From: Crocinitomicaceae bacterium
Lineage (GTDB): Bacteria; Bacteroidota; Bacteroidia; Flavobacteriales_D; Crocinitomicaceae
NCBI GenBank assembly: GCA_016709005.1
Contig: JADJEU010000001.1
Span: 248,001-312,000, forward strand
Reading direction: 5' to 3'
Length of the DNA: 64,000 nucleotides
Part shown: in pieces, positions 23,690 through 33,500 of the stretch
Numbering within the stretch: the first letter of the stretch is position 1
Layout of the letters: every line of letters starts with the position of its first letter
Notes under the pieces: generated by a model
What the model was told of the DNA's origin: nothing
Databases searched by the model: none
What the model saw: only the letters and a program-made list of their open reading frames with translations
Position numbers and translations under genes: made by a program

Positions 23690-25642
23690 CTACTTGAGAA
23701 TTCTGAATTCAAACGAATATTCAAATCCGGTTTCAGTATTTAACTCTAATTTTCCGTCTAATTGATCGGTCAGTGAGTCAATCAATTCAAGTCCCAGTGA
23801 GTCTTCCTTCAATTCATCAAAAGTCAGATCTGCTCCAATTCCGTCATCTTTGATTTTCATGTGCGAAATAGGTCCGTTGGAATGGATGCTGATCCAAATA
23901 TTACCTTCGGTGCGTTCGTAAAAAGCGTGTTTGATCGCATTTGACAGCGCTTCATTGATAATTAATCCTAGCGGAATCAAGGTGTCAATTCCATATTCAC
24001 GATCCTCTAAATCAAATTTAAGTTTGATGTTCACGTTGTGATTTTCGTAAGATTCAAGAATGTTGATTGCCAATTCTTCAATATAATTGCGGACACTCAA
24101 ACTAGCAAGATTGCCGGTTTTATAAAGTTTCTCGTGGATCAGTGCCATACTCCGAATTCTGTTTTCGGTCTCAACCAATTTCTCTTTGAAATTTTTTGCA
24201 TTCATGAAATTCGACTGCAGTCGGATCAAACTGTTAATGATCTGCAAATTATTTTTTACCCGATGATGAACTTCTTTTAAGAGTACTTCTTTTTCCTCTT
24301 TTGAAATCAGTGTGCGTTTTAACTCTTCATTCTGAACTTGCAGTACCGCCTCATGTTGCATCGTTTGTGATAGTCTTCGTCTTGCAGAAATGAACAGAAT
24401 TGCGATTAATGAAATGAGCAAGAGAAGAATTACAATCGCATAAGTATAGTTCCTGAAATTGATTTGATTAGAAAGCGCGGTATTTTCTTTTTTTACTGTT
24501 TCAAGATCTTTTTCTAGCCTAAGTTGCGCTACTTTGATGCTGTCTGCAAAAAGCTCATACCGTATCAGCTCATTTTCAATAAAGCTGTTTTGATTTGATA
24601 TTTTGAAAGAGTCATTTTGTGTAAAGAACTCCATGAAATAATCAGCTGACTTTTCGTGATCACCATTTTCATGATAGGCGTATCCCAACTGTCTTAGAAT
24701 ATCCAATCGATTTTCTGACAGGATATCTTTTTCAACTAGTTCATATGCTTTCTCAAGATTGACAATGGCATCTTTCCAGTTATTAAGTTCAATGTAGATC
24801 GAACCAAATACATTATAGTCATAAGCCAAATCCGTTTCTGAATTGATGCTCGAATTTATTTCGAAAGATTTGGAGATATAACAGAGAGCGCTGTCTGTAT
24901 TGTGCAATGCCAAATGAAGGTTTGCCAGATTATGGTAAATATATGCACGTGTTGTGAGTGATCCGCCTTGCTCGCGAATAGCAAGCGTTCTGTACATGTA
25001 AAAAAATGCAGAGTCGTAGATTTTTTCATTTTTGTAGATATTTCCCAGGTTGTTGTAGCAGCCCGCTTCATTATTTTTATCGCCATTTTTTTGGAAGATT
25101 TTTAATGCTTTCCAATATTCTGCTTTAGCTAAATCGTTATGTCCAACACTTTTTAAAACATTGCCAACATTCAAATGCACTTGCGCAAGTCCTCTTTCGT
25201 TGTTCAGCACAAAATAATATTGACGCGCAAGATTAAATGCACTCAGCGCTTTTGAAAATTCGGATCGTTTTTTATACGTGCGTCCAAGATCATTATAGGC
25301 ATCTGCAAGTAATAGTGTGTCGCCTGTCATCATTGCAAGATCAATGGCTTCTTCGAATTTATGATCTGCCTCCAGGTACTTGTTCAAGGCATAAAATGTT
25401 CGGCCAGACCAATAGACTACTTTTGACTTTAAATCCGGATTTACTTCATCAGTAACCAATTCCTCAGCTTTTGAAATATAGAACTGGGCACTGTCGTTCT
25501 TGCTTTGCGTAAGTGCAGATTGCGTCAGGCTTATTAATCCTTCGATATTAAAGTCTGCTGCAAGAGTAGCTGAAAATGGAATGAAACTGACCACAAATAA
25601 GGTCAGACATTTATAAACAAATATCTGTTTCAACTTAATCAT
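23690..25642 (-). CDS. TPR sensor histidine kinase (HisKA_2 type)
   Basis: About 650 residues. A signal-anchor (about 8-28), TPR-like helical repeats in the periplasm (about 60-360; ADAYNDLGRTYKKRSEFSKAL, AGCYNNLGNIYKNEKIYDSA), a membrane segment at about 400-425 (YAIVILLLLISLIAILFISA), a short coiled coil, then HisKA_2 dimerisation with the phospho-His in LLKEVHHRVKNNLQIINSL and an HATPase domain (LIINEALSNAIKHAF, DDGIGAD, SLGLELIDSLTDQL). A two-component sensor that likely reports protein-protein or peptide cues through the TPRs. No response regulator is in the window. It is divergent from the gene at 25702 with 59 nt between. Confidence 0.9.
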   Translation of the reverse strand: MIKLKQIFVYKCLTLFVVSFIPFSATLAADFNIEGLISLTQSALTQSKNDSAQFYISKAEELVTDEVNPDLKSKVVYWSGRTFYALNKYLEADHKFEEAIDLAMMTGDTLLLADAYNDLGRTYKKRSEFSKALSAFNLARQYYFVLNNERGLAQVHLNVGNVLKSVGHNDLAKAEYWKALKIFQKNGDKNNEAGCYNNLGNIYKNEKIYDSAFFYMYRTLAIREQGGSLTTRAYIYHNLANLHLALHNTDSALCYISKSFEINSSINSETDLAYDYNVFGSIYIELNNWKDAIVNLEKAYELVEKDILSENRLDILRQLGYAYHENGDHEKSADYFMEFFTQNDSFKISNQNSFIENELIRYELFADSIKVAQLRLEKDLETVKKENTALSNQINFRNYTYAIVILLLLISLIAILFISARRRLSQTMQHEAVLQVQNEELKRTLISKEEKEVLLKEVHHRVKNNLQIINSLIRLQSNFMNAKNFKEKLVETENRIRSMALIHEKLYKTGNLASLSVRNYIEELAINILESYENHNVNIKLKFDLEDREYGIDTLIPLGLIINEALSNAIKHAFYERTEGNIWISIHSNGPISHMKIKDDGIGADLTFDELKEDSLGLELIDSLTDQLDGKLELNTETGFEYSFEFRILK

Positions 25643-25701
25643 TCAAGATGCTAAAGATATTGTTTATGTGATTAAATTCGTGTAACCCATTTTCTAATTC
25701 G

Positions 25702-26730
25702 ATGAATACAAAGTACAGAAAACACATTAAAAGCGAGCATCTCAAACTTAAAAGACTGAACTTCAAAAATTTGATACTGTCAACAGGTAAAGGGATTCTC
25801 TTTGTTTTTGGATGGATCATTCTTTTTGGATCAAACACTTCGACGGCTCAATGTAAATCTGATTCTGTAGTAACCTATCAGGTGGTAGGAGAAACTCGTG
25901 TGATTGCCAGCGTCGAATATTTTACCTATGATTTAAAGGATTCACTTCTGACCAACAGATTGATTGAGTATCAAAACGGGAAGGCTTTTCCGCTTTATGA
26001 AAATAAATATTCCTATTCAAAGTTAAAAGGCAACACAGTCATTGCATATGAAAATTGTAAGTGGGTTGCTGAACGCGCAATTTTTAAACCGGTTGTAAAA
26101 GTCACACGGACTTATTCAAAGAACGGACTTTTACTTTCAGAAGTGCATGATGACCTTGCTGCTGAACCAAATCCCGCTAACCTTGATACAAAAATTGATT
26201 TTAGATATACCAAAACAGGTGATCTCATTTCAAATCTGTTGAGCCGATGGAACAGTACAACAAATAGCTGGGTTGGCGAATCGTATGTTGCGTATGAGTA
26301 TAAGAATGGCCTGATGACAGAAAGTACAACTTCTGACTGGGATAGTTCAAGTCAGGATTGGAAAGCAAAGTGGCGTTCTGATTACGTCTATGACACCAAC
26401 AAGACCTTGCTTGAAACAGTAAGTTACCGATTTGAAAATTATGCCTGGATTCCAGATACGCGTACATACTATGGACTGGATTCAACACAAGCCCTAAAGG
26501 GTGTAATCGTTCAAAAATGGAACGGAGCCAAGCGTGGATGGGATAATCAATCCTATTATGTGATGAAACTCAATGATAAGGATCAAACAGATACAGAGAT
26601 TCATCTGTCCTGGTCTGGCAAAGAATGGGTGGTTGACTTAACCTTCTTCTACATTTACAACGAGCAAGGCCAGGTCATACAGATTCTGAATGACAAAAAA
26701 GAAATCATGGTGGATCGTTTTTGCAGATAA
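25702..26730 (+). CDS. Secreted YD-repeat-like protein
   Basis: A 342-residue protein with a basic N-terminus, membrane segment/signal (about 30-50, GKGILFVFGWIILFGSN) and Ala-Gln cleavage region (STAQ). The mature part contains repeated motifs: TRTYSKNGLLLSEVHDD, DFRYTKTGDLISNLLSRWN, AYEYKNGLMTESTTSDWDSS, DYVYDTNKTLLETVSYRFE and FFYIYNEQGQVIQILND. The spacing (about 45-50 residues) and Y-x-Y-x-x-x-G pattern recall YD/RHS-like or DUF3836-like repeats. Function unknown. No T9SS tail, so it may stay in the periplasm or on the outer membrane. It is divergent from the TPR kinase, which makes a functional link possible but unproven. Confidence 0.65.
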   Translation: MNTKYRKHIKSEHLKLKRLNFKNLILSTGKGILFVFGWIILFGSNTSTAQCKSDSVVTYQVVGETRVIASVEYFTYDLKDSLLTNRLIEYQNGKAFPLYENKYSYSKLKGNTVIAYENCKWVAERAIFKPVVKVTRTYSKNGLLLSEVHDDLAAEPNPANLDTKIDFRYTKTGDLISNLLSRWNSTTNSWVGESYVAYEYKNGLMTESTTSDWDSSSQDWKAKWRSDYVYDTNKTLLETVSYRFENYAWIPDTRTYYGLDSTQALKGVIVQKWNGAKRGWDNQSYYVMKLNDKDQTDTEIHLSWSGKEWVVDLTFFYIYNEQGQVIQILNDKKEIMVDRFCR

Positions 26731-26774
26731 GAAATCATTCTTTCAATTTCAGAGAATCATCAGGCGAGATTGAT

Positions 26775-26782
26775 TAATTTTG
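26775..26782 (+). promoter_or_regulatory. Promoter -7 box (TAATTTTG) for the ABC exporter
   Basis: Exact TAnnTTTG match; only six nucleotides separate it from ATG 26789. It includes the TTG at 26780 that otherwise looks like a start. Confidence 0.65.
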
Positions 26783-26788
26783 CACCGC

Positions 26789-28618
26789 ATGTCTGAAGAA
26801 GCAAAATTCGATCGTCGTTTGTTTTCTCGTTTATTCCGGTTGGTAAAACCGTATCGTGCTATCTTTTATTTTTCATTGATCTCAATTATTTTGTTGGCTT
26901 TAATAGGTCCTTACAGGCCAAAGCTGATCAAAGAAATGATTGATCTTTTTGTAATTCCAAAAGATGGAGGTGCATCCGAATTTGGTAACGCTGTTCAACA
27001 TTTTTTGAGTTTTTTTATTAAGAATCCAGAAGAAGCAACTGTTCAAACATTTCTGCTTTCCTGGACTATTCTGCTTATTGTGCTGTTGGTAATTGAGTCT
27101 ATCATTTTATTTATCTCTACCTATTATTCGAATCTGCTTGGTCAGCGAATTATCCGAGATATCCGAATAAACTTGTACAAACACTTCAACACGTTTAAGC
27201 TTAGTTATTTTGATCGCACACCCAATGGCACAATTGTCACGCGCATGATTTCAGATATTGAAGCCATTGCCGAAGTTTTTTCTACCGGACTCTTGACGAT
27301 TTTAGGTGACTTGCTAAAGCTTTTTGTCATCATCATTCTGATGTTTTCTGAAAGCTGGCAATTGTCTTTAATTGTCCTTCTGCCAATTCCGTTGCTGATT
27401 GTTGCTACACGAATTTTTGCACGAGCGATGAAGAATTCATTTCAGACCGAACGAGTTCAGGTAAACAAGCTCAATACATTTGTGCAAGAGCATTTGTCGG
27501 GAATGAGTATTGTTCAATTATTCAACAGACAAGATCGTGAATACCGAAAATTTGAAGCAATAAATAAAGACCATCGCAAAGCACACGTGGATGCCGTCTG
27601 GGCTTTTTCTATTTTCTTTCCCGTTGTAGAACTCCTCAGCTCACTTTCAATAGCAGGATTGATACTTTGGGTGATGTGGCAGTCAAACGCTTCACATGCA
27701 ATGATTCAATCATCCGGTAGTTTGATGTTTGGTTTTATTTTATGGGTTCACATGTTGTATCGCCCTATTCGTCAACTGGCTGATCGTTTTAATATTCTGC
27801 AACGTGGAATGGTTCGTGCAGAACGTGTGTTTGAAGTTTTGGATCAAAAGGAACATATTGATGATAACGGAACTATATCGATACTAGATACCAATCAGGC
27901 TGTAAATTTTGATAATGTTTGGTTTGCTTATAAAGATGAAGAGTGGGTTCTGAAAGGCATCGATTTTAAGGTTGAACCAGGAAAATCTGTAGCACTTGTT
28001 GGTACTACGGGTGCTGGTAAATCTACAATCATCAATTTGCTTACACGTTTCTACGAATTCCAAAAAGGGGAAATCTTAATTGGAAAAAATTCAATTCGCG
28101 ATTTTGAACTAAGCGCACTTCGAAAAAACATTGGTATTGTGCAGCAAGATGTATTTCTGTTTTCAGATTCAATCATGAACAACATTACGTTGGGTGATGA
28201 ATCGATTTCTCTTGATCAGGTAATTGCTGCTGCCAAAAAAGTAGGGGCGCATGACTTTATTATGCAGTTGCCAGGCGAATATCAATACAATGTTGGTGAA
28301 CGTGGTGGGGCTTTATCTGTTGGTCAAAAACAATTGATTTCGTTTATTCGTGCCTTCGTTTACAATCCTAAAATTTTAATTCTTGACGAAGCTACAGCAA
28401 GTGTTGATTCAGAATCAGAAGCACTTATTCAAAACGCAACGAAAGAATTACAGCGCGGCAGAACTTCTATTGTCATTGCACATCGATTGTCAACAATTGT
28501 TAACTCGGATGAAATTTTAGTGATCGAAGATGGTCATATAAAAGAACGCGGCACCCATCAGGAACTTATTCAAAAAGACGGTCAGTACAAACGTTTGTAC
28601 GATTTGAATTTTAGTTAA
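26789..28618 (+). CDS. ABC exporter, permease-ATPase half-transporter (MsbA/multidrug type)
   Basis: About 609 residues. An N-terminal membrane domain (about 20-330) with six hydrophobic segments and the ABC membrane signature region, followed by an ATPase: Walker A LVGTTGAGKSTIINLL (about 400-415), Q-loop GIVQQDVFLF, signature ALSVGQKQLISF (LSVGQ rather than LSGGQ), Walker B ILILDEATASVD, and IVIAHRLSTI. Exports lipids or drugs as a homodimer or heterodimer; substrate not shown. I chose ATG 26789; the frame's TTG at 26780 lies inside the promoter. The Gly-to-Val change in the signature motif is tolerated in some exporters and may lower activity on that site. Confidence 0.92.
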   Translation: MSEEAKFDRRLFSRLFRLVKPYRAIFYFSLISIILLALIGPYRPKLIKEMIDLFVIPKDGGASEFGNAVQHFLSFFIKNPEEATVQTFLLSWTILLIVLLVIESIILFISTYYSNLLGQRIIRDIRINLYKHFNTFKLSYFDRTPNGTIVTRMISDIEAIAEVFSTGLLTILGDLLKLFVIIILMFSESWQLSLIVLLPIPLLIVATRIFARAMKNSFQTERVQVNKLNTFVQEHLSGMSIVQLFNRQDREYRKFEAINKDHRKAHVDAVWAFSIFFPVVELLSSLSIAGLILWVMWQSNASHAMIQSSGSLMFGFILWVHMLYRPIRQLADRFNILQRGMVRAERVFEVLDQKEHIDDNGTISILDTNQAVNFDNVWFAYKDEEWVLKGIDFKVEPGKSVALVGTTGAGKSTIINLLTRFYEFQKGEILIGKNSIRDFELSALRKNIGIVQQDVFLFSDSIMNNITLGDESISLDQVIAAAKKVGAHDFIMQLPGEYQYNVGERGGALSVGQKQLISFIRAFVYNPKILILDEATASVDSESEALIQNATKELQRGRTSIVIAHRLSTIVNSDEILVIEDGHIKERGTHQELIQKDGQYKRLYDLNFS

Positions 28619-28655
28619 TAGATTCTTTCTCTGTATTTTTTACATCAAAACTAAT

Positions 28656-28702
28656 ATCTGTGCTTTATCTGTGTCATCTGTGAGCCTATTTTTCTCACAG
28701 AT
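28656..28702. terminator. Convergent-gene terminator made of ATCTGTG repeats
   Basis: ATCTGTG occurs at 28656-28662, 28667-28673 and 28676-28682, and an inverted copy ends the stretch. The last copy forms a perfect 9-bp stem (28676-28684 with 28694-28702) with a T-rich loop. It lies between convergent ABC exporter and EamA genes and could stop both. Such ATCTGTG strings are familiar intergenic repeats in Bacteroidota (recalled). Confidence 0.55.
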
Positions 28703-28751
28703 AGTGTTGATGTTCGCGGGCCCGTGGATCTGACGTTTCTGATTTTTTAGG

Positions 28752-29642
28752 TTAAAGTACCGTAACTGATTTCCTTTTTTTAAACCAGGTATTCAAAAGC
28801 ACACCCAGAATAATTAGTGAAATTCCAAGTCCGGCAATCATGCCCAACGTTTCGTCAAAGAAAAAGAACCCCATGAGCGAAGCATAAATGGCGCCAATGT
28901 ATTTGAGCGGTGCTACGGTTGATGCGCTGTCTGCATTAAAAGCTCGGGTCATGCATACTTGCGCAATTTGAGTTAAAACACCGATGCATAAAATCACAAT
29001 CCATTCACCACCTTGAGGAATAATAAAACCTCCAAGAAGGCACCAAATCAAGGTGACCGGCGCAGCTATCAAAGGGAAATACATGACCACCGTGATCGGC
29101 GCATCCGTATTTCTACATTTCATAATTGCATTGTAGGCGATGCCTGAAAAAAATGCGGAGATCACACCTAAAATCAACCAACCGAATTTTATTTCTTCAC
29201 CTTCGGCGGGTTCGTATCCGATAACAAAAACGCCTGCTAACGAAATTGCAAAGAACAACCATTGAATGGGTTTGACTTTTTCTTTCAGTAAAAAAATCGC
29301 CATAATAATTGTAAAAACAGGGGAGAGGTACTGCACTGTTGTAGCTACTGCAAGCGGCAGATTCTGGATGGTCATGAAAAATAAAAACAAGCCCGTTGCG
29401 CCGGTCGTTCCTCTGATGATCAGCCATAATTTGTTGTGACCAAAAAACGGAATACCTTTCATTTTAATAACGGCAATACAAATTGAAAGTGTGATGACCG
29501 ATCTGAAAAAAACCATTTCGTGCACCGGGTAAACTTGAGCATCTGGCAGAATCCAATTTGGTCCGCTCAAAATTTTTACACCAAAATTGACGAGTGAAAA
29601 TGTGAAAGTTGCAGCTAGCAGATATAAGACGCCTTTGTACAC
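28752..29642 (-). CDS. EamA/RhaT family drug-metabolite transporter
   Basis: About 296 residues with ten hydrophobic segments and two EamA halves: first half YKGVLYLLAATFTFSLVNFGVKIL..., IVTVQYLSPVFTIIMAIFLL-like LAVATTVQYLSPVFT, and second half ISAFFSGIAYNAIMKC, APLKYIGAIYASLMGFFFFDETL. Inner-membrane DMT exporter of unknown substrate. I chose GTG 29642; a TTG at 29657 reads in frame but lies within the promoter TACCTTTG (29655-29662), so it cannot be translated from that transcript. The gene is convergent to the ABC exporter with the repeat terminator between. Confidence 0.85.
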   Translation of the reverse strand: MYKGVLYLLAATFTFSLVNFGVKILSGPNWILPDAQVYPVHEMVFFRSVITLSICIAVIKMKGIPFFGHNKLWLIIRGTTGATGLFLFFMTIQNLPLAVATTVQYLSPVFTIIMAIFLLKEKVKPIQWLFFAISLAGVFVIGYEPAEGEEIKFGWLILGVISAFFSGIAYNAIMKCRNTDAPITVVMYFPLIAAPVTLIWCLLGGFIIPQGGEWIVILCIGVLTQIAQVCMTRAFNADSASTVAPLKYIGAIYASLMGFFFFDETLGMIAGLGISLIILGVLLNTWFKKRKSVTVL

Positions 29643-29654
29643 AAATTGTTTTTG

Positions 29655-29662
29655 CAAAGGTA
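29655..29662 (-). promoter_or_regulatory. Promoter -7 box (TACCTTTG) for the EamA transporter
   Basis: Exact TAnnTTTG match on the minus strand, 12 nt upstream of GTG 29642 and overlapping the TTG at 29655-29657. It decides the start. Confidence 0.6.
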
Positions 29663-29779
29663 AGTGAAGAAAGAAGAATTTGATCGCAGCTCAATGTCAA
29701 ATAAAAAAAAGAGAACTATTGAGGCACAGAAAGTATGGATTAAAAGGAAAAAATGATTGTTCCGTTAGTGCCTTTTTGT

Positions 29780-30424
29780 TCAATAATTCAAGTCGAAATT
29801 ATTTTCAATTCCGTGCTGCATGGTGTAGAAATGAACTAGCGTATCATAAACGCCGTTTTTCTTTGAAATACTGCGAAAGCTAACAGTGTCTTCTTGTGCC
29901 CGGTAAAAAACTTCTCCTGTCTTGTAATCATTCAAACATCCAGTGAAGATTCTTGAGTGCTCAGGCGTAACGGTACGATTAATCCAGATTGAATCAGTTG
30001 CATCAAAACAAGAAATGTTATTGAGGGTGAGACTCATAATATAAAGTGGCGATACTTCGATGATCATTACGTTGTGATTTGCGATGCTTAATTCCTGACT
30101 GGCGTCGGGATAAGAAGATTGGTAGGATCCATAATAACCAACGGCATCAATATTGAGCTTAAAATTACGGTCCTTTCGGTGAATTTTTTTTTCAAACTCA
30201 AAAAAACCGTTGTCGGTCGTGCTTCCTAACTGCTCTGTCACTTCCTCTGAACCAAATAAATATCCGGCAAAATAGTTAAGTTCAAGTGTTGCCTTAACAG
30301 GTTCTTTCGTCACACGATCAATAATTTGAAACTCCCCGGTTATCCATTTTTTTGAATTCTTTTTGCACGATACGAAGGACAGACCAGTCAGCAATACAAA
30401 GCAAATTAGTGTAATTGATTTCAT
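29780..30424 (-). CDS. Lipoprotein with carboxypeptidase-regulatory-like fold
   Basis: About 214 residues. MKSITLICFVLLTGLSFVSCKK is a lipoprotein signal with lipobox FVSC. The mature part (WITGEFQIIDRVTKEPVKATL, GSTTDNGFFEFEKKIHRKD) has the rhythm of a carboxypeptidase-regulatory-like sandwich. It resembles in plan, not obviously in sequence, the lipoprotein at 35022 (Cys-Lys-Lys after the lipobox, T-N/D-x-G-x-F motif, about 210 residues). Function unknown. ATG 30424 is chosen because the signal starts there; the frame extends to 30451. Confidence 0.6.
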   Translation of the reverse strand: MKSITLICFVLLTGLSFVSCKKNSKKWITGEFQIIDRVTKEPVKATLELNYFAGYLFGSEEVTEQLGSTTDNGFFEFEKKIHRKDRNFKLNIDAVGYYGSYQSSYPDASQELSIANHNVMIIEVSPLYIMSLTLNNISCFDATDSIWINRTVTPEHSRIFTGCLNDYKTGEVFYRAQEDTVSFRSISKKNGVYDTLVHFYTMQHGIENNFDLNY

Positions 30425-30558
30425 GGATTTACTTTCATGATTAATAATCACGTAATCTGGAACTCAGTCGTTGGAGATTCGTGTGATTAATTATTTCCTG
30501 CCTGAAATTGTTTCAGCAGATATGCGGTGAAATTTCGTGTAACAAAAATCTAAAAAAA

Positions 30559-33500
30559 TTAAATCCTGACTCCAATCACACAAACATCATCTACCTGTTC
30601 CAACTCACCGCGCCAGGCATTGAAGTAGTCATCCATTTTTTTCTTTTGTTCTTTCATGGAATCATTTTTGATTTCGTTGAGAATTTCAATGAAGCCCTGG
30701 AATTTTAATTTTTTTCCTTTTTCGCCACCAAATTGATCGATGTAACCATCTGTGAAAATATAGAAGGTGTCACCTTTTTTTAATTCAACAGAATGATTGG
30801 TAAAACTTTCCGTGAGTGCATACTTTCCAATTGGTTGTTTGTCAGCAGCAATTACACTTAAGGCACCATTTGACATGATAAAGAGTGAGTTGTTTGCTCC
30901 TGAAAATTCAATCAGTGCTTTGTCTTGATAAAATTTTAGTGATACGAGCGCAATGTCCATTCCGTCTTTTACATCTTCACCAGATTTATTAAACGTTTCA
31001 ATGACTATGTCGCGTACTTTATTCAGAATCTGCCCTGGCTGTTGCAAGTCAAATTCGCGCACAGCTCTGTTAAGCGCGTTGTTACATACCACGCTCACCA
31101 TAGCACCCGGAACGCCATGTCCGGTGCAATCTGCAGCGGCTAATAATATTTTGTCGTTTTTTTCTTCCAGCCAGTAAAAATCTCCTGCAACAATATCTTT
31201 TGGTTTGTACAAGACAAAAGCATCTTTCAACGAACTTAATAGTAAACTGCCTGCAGGTAAAATAGCTTCCTGAATTCGTTTGGCGTAAGTAATAGAATCG
31301 GTGATTTCTTTGTTCTTCATTTCCACCAATTCTTTTTGTTGTACAACTTCAACTGTGCGCTCTGAAACAATCAACTCCAGATTTTTTTTGTGCTGTACCA
31401 AACGATGCGTTCGCCAGCGAATAATTAAGAAAATTGAAACTATTCCAACGATGAAATAAATTGCATTGGCCCACCAACTGAACCACCATGGTGGATGTAT
31501 AACAATCGGATATTCTAAAATATCACTCCATATTTGAGCTTCACCAATTGCTTTTACCTTGAAAGTATAAGTTCCCCATGGTAAGTTTGAGTATATGGCC
31601 CGGTTGTCTTCAAGCAATGGACTCCAGTCTTTATCCAAACCTTCCAGCATGTATTTGTATCGCAATTTATGCGGAGCTGACCAATCAATTGCAGAGAAGT
31701 GGAAGGTGAGGTGATTGAGGTTATATGGCAATTCTAGATTCTCAGGACAATTTGAAAATGGTCGTACTTCGCCGAATGTTATTGCATTCAATGGGATAGT
31801 GGAAGTTTCATTTAAAAAGACACGATGCCCATTTGCAACACTGTCTTTTAATTTTCGATAATCTACAAAAGTTTGCTCAATTGCAACATCATTGATGTTG
31901 AGAACGGGAGCATTGGTCACACGTTCATACTTGTTCAAATCAAGCATCGTGAGCGCTTTTCCGCTTCCCCACCAGATTCTGTTTTGTCCGTCAAGGCAAA
32001 CTGAATTCGGATAAAAATCTACTCCTTTTAATCCGTCCAATTTTCCAAATGTTGTAATGTGATAGGTCGCACTATCCGTTACTGAAATCAAGTTCAAACC
32101 TTTTTCAGTACTCACCCAGAAGTTGTTGTCAAAATCTTCTACAATAGACCAGATTATATTATTGCTTAACCCATTGCTGATATCAATGGTAATCATGGTG
32201 TCTTCTTCTATTTTGGTTAAACCATCATCTTCTGTCCCAACCCAAAGATGTCCTTTGCTGTCTTCTAGAATAGAAAGGATGTAGTTGCCGGACATGCCTT
32301 CATGTTGGGTGTAATGTGTTATTGTTTTTCCATCAAATTTATCAAGGCCGCCACCATTTGTACCAATCCAAATCATCCCGTTTTTATCTTCTATTATAGA
32401 CCGGATTACATTATCGCCCAGGCCTTGTTGTCTTGTGAGATGATAAAAGTTGGTTCCATCATACTTGGTAATACCGGCGCCGTTGGTTCCAAACCAGAGA
32501 TTGTTTTTTGAATCTTCATACAAACAAAGTATAATGTCACTACTCATTCCATTACTTGTCGTAAAATGTGTAAATGTTTTTCCATCAAATTTATTAACTC
32601 CACCGCCGTCTGTTGCAAACCATAAATTACCTTCATGATCTTCGAGAGCTGCGCGCACCACATTGTGACTAAGTCCTTGTTCAGTGGTATAATGCTGATA
32701 AGTTTTACCGTCGTATTTGCTTACACCGTAATTTTGTGCAAACCACAAATTTCCTTCCCGGTCTTCAATAATGTCACGCACTATTGCGCTACTTAATCCC
32801 TGATTTTCTGTGAAATTCTCAAATGATTTTTCATTGTACTTATTTACACCGGCGCCATAAGTTCCAAACCAAACGTTGCCATCTGAATCTGGAACAACAG
32901 ACCGTACAATGTTATTACTGACACCTTCTCGTTCAGTAAAGTGAACAAACTCAGAACGGTTATACATACATGCGCCGCCTCCATCGGTTCCAAACCAAAT
33001 ATTGCTGTAATGATCTTCTGAAATGGCATAGATGTAATTGCTGCTTAAACCTTGGGCAGTTGTGTAGGTGAAGAACGAATAACCATCAAAAAGACAAACT
33101 CCATTTTCGACCGTTCCGATCCAGATATTTTCATTGGTGTCTTCAAAAATGACATTGATGTTATTGCTTGGCATGCCTTCATTTACGGTATAATGTGTGA
33201 ATCCTTTTTTCTGATTGCCGTGAAATTTATTTATACCACCACCATCTGTTGCAATCCACAAATCACCGTTGTGATCAAACATGATTGAGGTTGCAAAGTT
33301 GTGACTCAGGCCTTGTGCGGTTGTATAATTTGTAAATGTTTTTCCGTCAAATTTACTGATGCCACCAGCTGTGGCAAACCATAAATTTCCGTCTGCGTCT
33401 TCATCGATATCCAGCACCAGATTATTTCCTAATCCATCCACTTCATCATAGTTGGTAAAAACACTACCATCGTATTTGCCCACGCCAAAACCATCTGACC

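Noticed and set aside
26780..26788. TTG start of the ABC exporter
   Set aside because: TTG 26780-26782 is within the -7 promoter box; ATG 26789 is the usable start.
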